Assembly: GCF_020382885.2 (NCBI RefSeq)
Contig: NC_058501.1
Span: 15,762,501-15,826,500, forward strand
DNA from: Scatophagus argus
Lineage: Eukaryota > Chordata > Actinopteri > Scatophagidae
Direction: 5' to 3'
DNA length: 64,000 bases
The notes beneath the pieces were generated by a model that did no database searches, had not been told where the DNA came from, and saw only the letters and a program-made list of their open reading frames with translations. A program made the translations under genes and the position numbers. Shown here piece by piece: positions 35,178-45,221 of this stretch. Positions within the stretch are counted from its first letter, which is position 1. Each line of letters opens with the position of its first letter.

Positions 35178-38100
35178 AGATAGACAGACAAAGGGAGAGA
35201 GGGAGAGGGGGGGTGAGGCGTGAGAGAAGGAGCACACAAGCAGAAATGCATAGCAGCAGTAATAATACCAGAAGTATTGGAACTGTAGATAATGATAATG
35301 ACAATGAAGTATACAGAAGGTATTACGGTGATTATGATAGCAATATTAGTAACAATAATAATGGTAGCAGCTGCAGCAGAGTAGTAATAGATTTAAGGTA
35401 GATTATGACTAAACAGTAGTAATCGCATTAAGTTTCGAGCAGGACCGCAGCAGGAGGTCCAACCACGATCCATGGGAACCTGCGAGACAAGAAAGCACAA
35501 GGACTCCAAGGAAGAAGTTGAGTTAGTGATATGCATTAATGGGACATAAATGTGTGCAGAAGGAGAGGGAGAGGAAGAAAGAGCTCAGTGCGTCATGGGA
35601 GGACCCCTGGCAGTCAAAGCGTATAGCAGCATAACTAGGGGGCCGGCCTGGGCCGGCCCTAACTATAAGCTTGATCAAAAAGGAAGCTCTGGTGGGATAA
35701 TAGGGAACTATCAACTCTTTAAGATATGATGGTGCCTGACCGTTCAGGGCTTTATATGTGAGGAGAAGAATTTTAAATGCTATCCTGAATTTTACAGGTA
35801 GCCAATGTAGAGAAGCCAGTACAGGAGAAAAATGATCTCTCATGCTGGTTCTTGTGAGTAATCTTGCAGCAGCATTCTGGATTATCTGGAGAGTCTTTAT
35901 AGATTTATTGGGGCAGCCTGATAGAAGGGAGTTACAATAATCCAGCCTAGAGGTAATGAATGCATGAACTAATTTTTCTGCATCTTTCTGACTCAGAATG
36001 TGCCTAATTTTTGCAATATTGCAGAGGTGAAAGAATGCAGTCTTTGAAATATTCGATATGTGTGAGTTAAAGGACATATCCTGGTCAAAGGTAACTCTTA
36101 AATTCCTCACAGTGTAGCTTGAGGCAACGGCTAAGCCATCTAGCATTGCTATATCACTGGATAATTTGTTTCTAAGGTGTTCAGGGCCCAGAACAATAAC
36201 TTCAGTTTTGTCTGAATTTAGAAGTAAAAAACTGCAAGTCATCCAGGTTTTCATGTCATGCCTGAAGTTTAGTTCAGTTAGTTCAGTTTAGCTGATTTGT
36301 TTCTTCTGGTTTCATTAACAAGTACAACTGTGTGTCATCTGCATAACAATGAAAATGTATGGGGTGTTTTCTGATAACATCACCGACAATGGGGAGCATG
36401 TAAAGGGTGAATAATATTGGCCTGAGGACAAAACCTTAGGGAACTCCATGACTAACTTTTGTGAGTGTGGACTATGTATCATTAACATGAACAAATTGAG
36501 ATCGATCTGATAAATAAGACTGAAACCAGCTTAATGCAGTTCCTTTAATGCCAATTAGGTATTCCAATCTGTGCAATAAGATGGACTGGTCAGTGGTGTC
36601 AAATGCAGCACTAAGGTCCAACAGTATAAGGACAGAGATAAATCCCTTGTCTGATGCCAGTAGGAGGTCATTTGTGACTTTGACCAATGCCATTTCTGTG
36701 CTATGATGAGCTCTAAAGCCAGATTAAAAATTTTCAAATAAGTTATTATTATGAAGAAAGTCACATAGCTGATTGGCGACTGTTTTTTCCAAGGCTCTTG
36801 GAAAGAAATGGAAGGTTGGATATCGGTCTATAGCTGCTTAAAACCTCTGGGTCAAGTGTGTGTTTTTTAAGGAGAGGTTTGGCTACAGCTACTTTAAAGG
36901 ACTGGGGTACATAGCCTGTTATTAGGGACAGATTGATCATGTCTAATAGACAGGTGCTAAGTAAGGGTAAAACTTCTTTGAGTAGCTTAGTAGAGATGGG
37001 GTCTAAGAGGCATATTGTTGGCTTGGATGGATATATAAGTGAACATAACTGATGAGGGTCAATAGGCTAGGAGAAAAGCAGTCAAGATGACTATCTGGTT
37101 CTACTGTTGTTTCTAAGGTTCCAGTGTTTGTATGTCAATCGGTACCAGTAGGTGTTGAATTTTGTCTCTAATGTTGCTGCAGTCTGTTGGCTCAGTGAAG
37201 ACATGCCACAGGACTGAGAGGGCCTGAGACAAGCAGGCCAGTTTAGAGTCAGTGACATGGCAAGCTGGAATGACCCTCAACCATACAATAAAAATACAGA
37301 TTCAGCTGACAAGATAATCTGGTGGACTGACTTACTGACGCAATGACTGCTGGCCAATAACATGCAATATACACTCAGTTGACGGTTTAAAAGGTATGAA
37401 CTCATTTATATCAACCAAGCTGGATTTAATATGAAATATCTCGGTATTAGAGCAGCAACTATTTTAATTATTTTCAATGATTAAGCTGCCAATAATTTGA
37501 TTATTTAATGAAGATTAAAATTCCCATCACAGTTTCCTAAAACATAAGATAACATCTTAAAATTGTTTCTTCTGTCCAACCAGCAGACTAAAACCAAAAC
37601 ATTAAGTTTATTATCAAAAACGCTATAAAAAAACAGCAACTCTTCATCCCTGACATTGACTGACATTGTCGTTTGATAATGATTACCCAGTTAATAGGTT
37701 ATCCAACATGTTGTCAATTCTCTTTTCACCAAGTGATAGACTAATCAACTAATCGTCTAAGCTCTTTTTGTTTTAATACAATATAAGTGAACAGGAATGC
37801 AAACTAGGGTTTTCAAAATGATCAGTAACTGAAATTAACACATTTCTACAACTGTTTAAACAAACCCATTATAACCTTCATGACCTCAGGATATACTACA
37901 GTGCTGATGTATTAGACTACTGTTAGCCAGGTGTACCTAATAAACTGGCAACTGGGTGTAAATAGGAAACCCTCTCAACTACTTAGGGTGTGAAAAGTGC
38001 ATGTTTAATTCATCCTGGGTTTAGTAAGTCTGACAAGATGTGGGTCAAGCCAGCGTTTAGCTCTAAAACTGAAACTAAAACGAACCTTGAGCTTAAATGT

Positions 38101-38670
38101 TTATATGTTCCTGAAAATTCCCCAGCTCGTCCTGGCAAATATTTGCCTCACAACAAACAAAAACAGAAAACAAAAGTAGCCAATTATCAGTCAGCTAACG
38201 TTAATACAGTCTATAATCATATGTCATGATAAAAACACAGACCCTCTTCTCTCAGCTGTTTGTGTTGTTTCGTGCAAAACACAAAATCCCCAAGCTGTCA
38301 AAGCAAGGCGTCAAGTACCGTGCTTGGACTAAACTGTCTCAGACATGCAAGCCCAACGAAACCTCGACATCTGCTTATGTTGCCTGTTTTTTGGACGAAG
38401 ACATTGGCGAGTGTCACGAGTTTATTTAGAGAGTTAACAACAACAAACGCTGCTAACTGCTAACTGGCTAGCTGGTGTTGAGCTGTAGCAAGCAAGCGAA
38501 ACAAACGGCGTTTTGGAGAAAGACCGACTTGTCAACCGCACATTTTATACAAAACAGTACGTCAGGCAAAGAAAGAAAAACATCGGCCTTACCGGGAGTT
38601 TGGGGTTCACTTCTCCCTTACAACAGTGACAGAAAAACCGATGCGGTGGAACAGCCGCAGCCTCCGCCAT
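30182..38670 (-). CDS. rnf115: E3 ubiquitin ligase RNF115 (BCA2)
   Basis: RNF115 is a cytosolic RING-H2 ubiquitin ligase acting in receptor trafficking and innate signalling. Exons: 38670-38593, 34013-33955, 33608-33554, 33285-33005, 32809-32741, 32646-32574, 32488-32395, 31551-31436, 30304-30182; about 315 aa (human about 304). An N-terminal zinc finger is split over exons 1-2 ([10 protein letters not shown], then [10 protein letters not shown]). [19 protein letters not shown] near residues 140-157 distinguishes RNF115 from RNF126. [18 protein letters not shown] is a family block. The RING at about residues 239-279 starts [19 protein letters not shown], has [12 protein letters not shown], and ends HDTCPVC. 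Exon 4 carries a Gly/Leu-rich stretch I do not recall in the human protein. Intron 1 (about 4.6 kb) contains a LINE. The start was chosen from conservation of MAEA. Confidence 0.94.
30814..31020. repeat. Teleost interspersed repeat in rnf115 intron
   Basis: The sequence starts AAATGGACTGCACTTGTATA and runs through a CA stretch to a TGGACAGGAGGAGCCGTGGA-like phrase. This phrasing recurs in many fish genomes from memory and is echoed in the polr3c intron near 41440-41580. The class is not assigned with certainty. Confidence 0.6.
34926..37280 (-). mobile_element. L2-type non-LTR retrotransposon, degenerate and 5'-truncated
   Basis: The minus strand encodes pieces of a reverse transcriptase: [20 protein letters not shown] (36472-36693), a YADDTQLYL catalytic block near 36310-36350, and a C-terminal part (35523-36254) with [14 protein letters not shown] and [12 protein letters not shown]. 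Frames are interrupted by stops, so it is inactive. The 3' end at the left carries the fish phrase TTTATTTATATAGCGCC and a short AATTC repeat tail (about 34930-34950). The right boundary is approximate. It sits in intron 1 of rnf115, in the same orientation as the gene. Confidence 0.85.
35127..35180. repeat. GA microsatellite
   Basis: A GA run (with a few substitutions) lies inside the 3' region of the LINE in rnf115 intron 1. Confidence 0.85.
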
Positions 38671-38900
38671 CTTCCCCCCTGAGCTACTCAAACACTGACG
38701 TCGGTCCTCCACAAACTGAAGGCAGCTGTCCACCTCCGCCCCGGCATGCACCGCGGCACTGCTGGGCAAATCCAAGCTAGCAAACCCAAAGAGCGGAAGC
38801 GTTGTTGTGCTGTCAACGAGAAGCCACATGTGTTCGATCCTCGGTGTGCGGGATGCTTAAAAGCAAGGACTTCATCTCTCCAGACACTTCACTCTCGAAA
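38661..38900. promoter_or_regulatory. Divergent rnf115/polr3c promoter with YY1 motif over the rnf115 start
   Basis: The rnf115 start codon is embedded in GAAGATGGCGGAGG on the minus strand (38674-38661), a near-perfect YY1 site. The polr3c gene runs the other way, with its coding start at 40512 preceded by an acceptor, so its first exon must be noncoding and probably lies around 38820-38900. The interval is richer in CpG than its surroundings. Start sites are inferred. Confidence 0.55.
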
Positions 38901-40511
38901 AGGTCTGTGAAATGTGAAGCAGAAGACGTTTCAGTTAGCTATCAGCTAGGTTAGCTTTTAAAGTGTTTCTCCAGTCTGGTCAGCCACCAGTTCACTTTTT
39001 TGCGACGGCAATAATAAGCTTTGTGCCCTTTAACTCTTTTATGCGTGTGTTCATGCCCGAGTGTCTGTGTATTCGTCTGTTTATAGTGTCAACACGAATG
39101 ACAAGCACTGTGTAATATTTATATCTACACTGTCAAGCAGTTTCTGTTTCTGTACAGCATAGTCCAACATTTAAACGGTTAGGAACTCATTTGAACTCAT
39201 GTTTTCTTATGTTGGAAATCACCTCCAATCAATCTAACGTGGACAATGGCCAGTTCAAGCTTCTTATCTCAAAGTTAACCATGGGTAATAACTTAAAGAA
39301 GCACTCAGCTGCTTTAGTACTGCTCTTCCGAACAGTTTTGAGAGACAAATAAACCAAAGAGTGGTTCAGATCAGAGCAGCATAAGTCGGGGTATGGTGGA
39401 CTAAGCAAGCTCCAAAAATGATAAAATCAAAATCTTATTGGTACTGAAAGGAAAAGTTTGTCTTTGGGTTTTGGGCTTCTGGTTGGACAAAACAAGATAT
39501 TTGGAGAAGGTACTTTAGCCTCTTGTAAATAGGCTTTGTTTACTCTCAGGTAAATAGGAAGTCACATTAAGGTAAATAATAATTGTTGGATGAGTCAATA
39601 ATGAAAACAGTCATTAGCAGCCATTATTGTTGCTATGTACAAAGTAGACAGAGAGCCTTTTTCTGTTTCAAGGTTCTTGATGGTTGAAAGCTTAATTCTC
39701 AAGACAACATCAATGCACCTGACACGACTTCTCCAAGTCTCAGTCTGACCACTTCTGGAGGAAAACAACACCTTCCAGTAAAGCACATGTGTAAATAATA
39801 ACATTTAACAATTAAATTAGTGATGGTTGAATTCTTTTGAGCTGCCTCCTACATTGTTGGGGTCCTGGTGCAGTTCATGCAGGCCCTCTTTCACACTGCC
39901 ATGGTGTGGCCATTTAGTGGTGGACACTATCAAAAGGAAATGTAGACTTTTTAAAATGCAATAGCGATATAATGCACGCGAAACCATATCGTGACTGATG
40001 GTCTTTCACTATTTGTTTCTGTAATATCTGGTAACAAGATGCAAATTTATAATTTCTCTTGGTATATTTTTTTATATGGGAGCACATAGCAACCAGTGGT
40101 TTGCCCATAGCAACAGTAGTCCTCCTCCAACATAATACATTTCACACATTGGGTAAAATAGACTTCTTTTCCTGTAAATTTCTTGCAGTCGTGACAGTCT
40201 GTGTTATGCCAGTATTTGCCTTCCATGTGTGACCCTTTCTTTGGCAGGCGTCTACTTCACACCTGTTAGTTGGCAAACACTTTGGTCCTAATTATGCTTT
40301 TATTTAGTGGTTTATTAGCAACATTGTCCTGGAAATGTTAAGCCCAGTCTACACTACATTATACTCTGTATATTAAAAGCACATAGACAGAGTTATACTG
40401 ACAGTTGTGGTCACACAGGTGTTTAGTGTAGGTTGCTGGGAAACTTGTATTCAGCCTAGACGTGAGACCTTTTCTTCACCTTTGTGTACTCTTGTGTGTT
40501 TGTGTGAGCAG
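38901..40511 (+). other. polr3c first intron (5' UTR intron)
   Basis: This is inferred from the acceptor (GAGCAG) directly before the polr3c ATG. No coding exon or named repeat is seen in it; ORFs on the minus strand here are short and without splice context. Confidence 0.5.
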
Positions 40512-43500
40512 ATGACTGCCCAGGAGGTGCGTCTGTGTGGTCTCCTGCTGCGGGAGCACTTTGGAGAAGTGGTGGAGAAAGTGGGAACACACCTGCTCAG
40601 AAGTGGAGCACAGAATTTAAGAACCCTCATTCATGAGACTGGCATCTCATTGGACCTGGTACCACTCCTACACTTACTGTCACCAGGCTCCTACTGTCTC
40701 TACTTCACACCATAAAAATATCATTACACATTATATCTTTAGCAGTATATACCCTACGTCTCAACATTTTTGAGCAGAGTTAACAGTCCAGCCTTTGTGA
40801 TTACATTGGTGGACATTCAAGCCATTGTAGGCATAATGTTCAGTGTGTTTACATACAATAATTATTCCACACTTGCAGCAAATTATGCAGTAGTTTTTGC
40901 ATCATCAGTTTAAAGGCAGAACTCAGTGTCTGTTCAAGAAGCCTGATTACATGGCCACATATAGCCTTAGCTGTGATTTTGAAATAATAATAAAAAAAAT
41001 ACCAGTTTTTATATGTTTTCTTCTTACTTGTTTCCCCTCCCCTTTTTTGTCTGCGTTGTAGGTTAAGAAGTCCCTGTGTGTGCTTGTGCAGCACGGGGCT
41101 TGTGTGTTCACCTCAGGCCGTAGAGGACCTGGGAGCCCCACAGAATATCGGGCCAGCTGTGATTGGATTCTGAGAATTCTGCGATACCCACGCTACATCT
41201 ACACAGCCAAAACCCTGTACGGTGACACCGGAGAGCTAATCATAGAGGAGTTACTGCAGAGAGGTGAAATGACCATGAGCAGTACGGTTAAGACAGTCGC
41301 TGACCGGCTCACACAGAACATGGAGGGTCAGTATATCTGTCTGTCTCAGTCACCCACGTTCATACACTGATGGCAGAGGCTGCCAGATACCTGCTTGCTC
41401 ATCAGGTGTGATTCAGTGCTTCCTATCCAAAACGCTCAATGATTTTTCTTTGCCATTCACCCACTCACACAGTGATGGAACAGCCATTTTGGGGCAAATT
41501 TGGGGTTCAGTATCGTACCCAAGGACGCTTGGAGATGTATCCGGAGCTGGGGATCAAACCATCGACTTTCCATATAAAGCTTTAATGTTGCCTGCAGATT
41601 TGTGAAGAAGTGCTTTGATTTGGGTTTACCCTCTCACTCCTCTCTTGGCTCAGAATCCATATTTGGTCAAAAGCCTGCCGTGGAAAGCAGGCAGGACCAC
41701 CTAACACCTGTCAGTCACGCAAAGATGCTCCGAAATACAAACTACTGCAGCAGTTTTCTCTCGTCTTTCCTGTTGCTCTAGATGGCTGCAGCATGGATTA
41801 CAGTGAAGTGTCTTCTGCCTTCGCCAAACTGGTGGAGACCCATTTTCTTCAGCGCTGCCCTCCAATGACAGGAGCAGGAACAGCAGACAGTGGCACTCCA
41901 GCTGCCCCTGCTACCCCTGCTATCCCCGCTACCCCCAGTACTCCTGCTAGCACTGCCTTGCCCACACCAGAGAGCTTCCCGGACTGTTACAGGGTTCCTC
42001 ATGTGACACTCATAGGGAAAGGCAAGCGGCGACTGTCCAGTGAGGATGGAGAGGACCAAAGGAATGCAAAGAAAGCAAAAACAGAATCAGAGGTGGGCGT
42101 TTGGTTAGTTACACTTTAAACACATTTGGAGAACTTTTAAAACTTCAGTTATCTAATTTCCCTGTCCTTTAAGTACATTGTGTTTCTTATCTTTTTGGTG
42201 ACCTCTCCATTTGCATGTTTCTTACGCTCAGACACACGGGGATGAAGGGATTTACTGGCAGGTGAATTTTGAGAGGTTCCATCTCCACTTCAGAGACCAG
42301 GCCATCATCAGTGCTGTAGCCAATAAGCTGGACCAGGTCAGGTTTACACATGGATGCTTCAATTACATTGTTTAAAAAATAGTCACTTACACTTACTGAC
42401 TTTCTTCCTTCAGTTATATAAGAATATTGTCATGTTATATGTAGCAGTCAGCAACTGGTTAGCTTAGCTTAGCATAAAGACTGGAAACAGGGGGAAACAT
42501 TTGCTGTACAGGTGGTATCAATTCTTGTCCCTTGCCTAGCAAGATAGCACCAGTTATTATTATGGTTATTTCTGATTTTAACTATTGTCTTTCTGAATAA
42601 TTTTGTCTTAATATCTCAGACTAGCAGTGAGATTGTGAGGACGATGCTGAGGATGAGTGAGGTTACGACCTCTCCCACAGCCACCTGCACAAAGCCCCTC
42701 TCAGCCAATGAGATCTTCAGGTCCCTCCCAAGTAGTTACAACATTGCAAGACCCATCTTAGACCAGTACCTCACGCTACTGGTTGATGACCCGGTATGAG
42801 CAGCTTGAGCCACTGGTTACCTTTTTCTAATCTTTTCTTCTCACAAGATTTTTCTTTAAAGGTGCTTGTCTTTCTTTTCCTAGATGGAGTTTGTGGGCAA
42901 GGCTGGTGAAAGTGGAGGAGGGATGTACGTTGTCAGTATCCTTTTTTTTTTTCTTTAAGAGGGTCCTTGTAGAGGAACCGAACCAGCACGCTGTTTTTGT
43001 GCAATTTAATTTAATGAAACACCAAGCATGGATGCTTTTCTTAATTCACCTCTCAGATCTACACAGAGCACTGGCAAATCTGGCTCGTGCCACACTTGAG
43101 TCTGTAGTACAGGAAAGGTAAGTGAGGGAGTTTTGAAATTGTGCAAACATGCAATTGTCTGATTTAATTAGTTTTAATCTGTCATCAGATTTGGATCCCG
43201 ATCAGCACGCATCTTTCGTCTGCTGCTAAGGAAACGTCACCTGGAGCAGAAGCAGGTGGAGGATTTTGCCATGATTCCAGCCAAAGAGGCAAAAGACATG
43301 CTCTACACACTGCTTTCACAGAATCTGGTCCAGCTACAGGTACATGCATCACATGTGAAGATGGTCTCACAAATCTTCTCTTAGCATCTGTGTGTTCTTA
43401 CTAAACTATTACCCAACTCTGTATTTTTAAGAAGAACTTTAGAAGTCGTCTTCCCTTCTAGCTGCTGCCAGACATGATTTGTAACTTTGACAAAAATAAG

Positions 43501-44662
43501 AGGACATGCTGAACGCTGTGATGGATTTAAATATACAAAAGCAAGTTTCGAATCTCTTCAGGCCAATTTTCTGAGTGAGTGACTGCCTGGAAAGTAGAAT
43601 TTATCCCAAAAAAACCCAAATCTCATCCAAAAACCTGCTTTGAAAATTATTTGGCATACGTTTTGAAGATGCACTGATTGAATGAGATATTTTTACAACT
43701 AGATATACAAAGCATCCCAGGCTTCTCTGTGGACAATGACACAGGAATATTTTGATAAAAGTGACTATTTTGCAGTTTCACTGACATGTTGAAAATTTAA
43801 ACAAGGACACCCAGACTGTTTGAGTCATCAGTTTGAGGGAGCAGCATTAGTTCTTGTTCTTTAATCTACCGACTCAGTCTCTCTGAACAGACATATTTTT
43901 TTTTAAACAGGAAGTGCCAAAGACTCCTGACTATGCACCCTCTCGTACCTTCTATCTTTACACTGTCAACCAGCTCCAGACTGCAAGAATGCTGCTTCAG
44001 AACTGCTACAAGGTAAAACAATGAACATGCTGTAAAAAAATTACTTCTAATTCTAATAACATGACTTTTTCCTGATTTTGCCCCCTCTAATGTCTAATGT
44101 TTCTGAACATTTTTCTCTGCAGACGGAGGCAAACCTCATAGAGCGACGCCTGTTTGAGACCAAAGAGAGCAAGTAAGTTCATCGTAACCGCCTGCCCCCG
44201 TGTTTGCTGCATCACTCTCTCTCTGTCCTTGCCAGGCAGATAATTTCACATGATCAGCTTTCAAAGTTGTCTTACTCGCACACTGTATCACAGATATGTG
44301 GCTGATTGGTTTTCTGCTCGCCTGACAGGCGTCTGCTGGAGAAATCCCAGCGAATTGAGGCCATTCTGGCATCTCTGCAGGCCAGTGGGGCTGAGCCTGA
44401 GCAGCTGACGGAGGTCGAGGAGATGATCACTGCCCCTGAAAAGCAACAGCTGGAGGCCTTACGGCTTCACATTAACAAGTAGGAGCACAATGCTAAACTA
44501 CAGCTCCATTTTCCGCAGGTTTCTCCACTTGGTGTCGTGTCTGTTGGTGTTACTATCCTCACTATTGTTCTTTTCCCTTCCAGGTTAGATTCAGCAGAGA
44601 ACCAGGTAGATGAAACCATCTTTATACTAGAATCGTACATCAACTCCACTGTCACAAGTTAG
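40512..44662 (+). CDS. polr3c: DNA-directed RNA polymerase III subunit RPC3
   Basis: RPC3 (RPC62) forms the Pol III subcomplex with RPC6 and RPC7 that acts in initiation at tRNA and 5S genes. Exons: 40512-40658, 41062-41326, 41782-42092, 42232-42336, 42620-42793, 42884-42935, 43057-43117, 43189-43339, 43911-44012, 44123-44172, 44329-44478, 44584-44662; about 548 aa (human 534). Tandem winged-helix blocks are recognisable: MTAQEVRLCGLLLREHFGE at the N-terminus, RYPRYIYTAKTLY, DYSEVSSAFAKL, IGKGKRR, LHFRDQAIISAVAN, SANEIFRSLP, EQKQVEDFAMIPAKEAKD and APSRTFYLYTVN. The coiled C-terminus ends in VDETIFILESYI. A Pro/Ala/Thr repeat in exon 3 explains most of the extra length. All phases join and the frame is intact. 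Confidence 0.97.
41430..41590. repeat. Teleost interspersed repeat in polr3c intron 2
   Basis: The sequence contains TTGGGGTTCAGTATCGTACC and a GGGGATCAAACCATCGAC phrase, related to the family at 30814-31020. It recurs widely in fish from memory. Confidence 0.55.
42430..42530. repeat. Teleost interspersed repeat copy (TTAGCATAAAGACTGG family)
   Basis: GGTTAGCTTAGCTTAGCATA followed by AAGACTGGAAACAGGGGG is a common fish repeat. Related copies are seen near 55480-55745 and 62920-63060. Confidence 0.6.
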
Positions 44663-44869
44663 GAGTCTGTGTGACAGCTCAATCACAGTGCTTTTGCTGT
44701 GCCTTTTTGTGTAAGAATGCTCAAGTGTGGCTGTTTTTATAGTTTATAAGATTGGATTGTTTCAGTTTTGAGTTAGATAAAATCTGAATAGATTTTTTAG
44801 CTTGTTATTGAATATATCAGCAAGCAGGAACTGAATAAACTGAGCACAAGAATACTTCTTTACAACAGT

Positions 44870-44986
44870 TTTAATTTCAATAAAGAACAAACATAAAACT
44901 GTAAGACAAACACAGGACAAAGTGTTGATTTGAAATGTAAAACCATGGATAAGTCTGTATATTAAATAGAAGAACTGTGGTTTAAT
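44870..44986. terminator. Convergent polyadenylation signals of polr3c and itga10
   Basis: polr3c has AATAAA at 44834-44839 and 44879-44884 on the plus strand. On the minus strand ATTAAA occurs at 44986-44981 and 44875-44870, downstream of the itga10 stop. The two transcripts therefore end tail-to-tail and may overlap by up to about 100 bases. Confidence 0.55.
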
Positions 44987-45221
44987 ACACTTTGTGTTTT
45001 CCTTAAAATAAGAAAAAGATCATTTACATAAGTGCTCCCGACCCTGGAAATAGCGGGTAGTGCATTTCTGTTGGACCCTCAAATGCTCTCTTTGGTCCTG
45101 GAGGTCCCTGTTGTGTATGATTGTCCAGTCCAAACCCAGGGCCATCTGTGTGCCTGGTATGAGGTGGACTCATGGTAGTCGCTACAGCGAGTGACTGTTG
45201 TGATGGCAGCAAAAGCTGGGC

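Noticed and set aside
35108..35401. Plus-strand ORF rich in Glu/Arg
   Set aside because: It comes from the GA microsatellite within the LINE 3' region.
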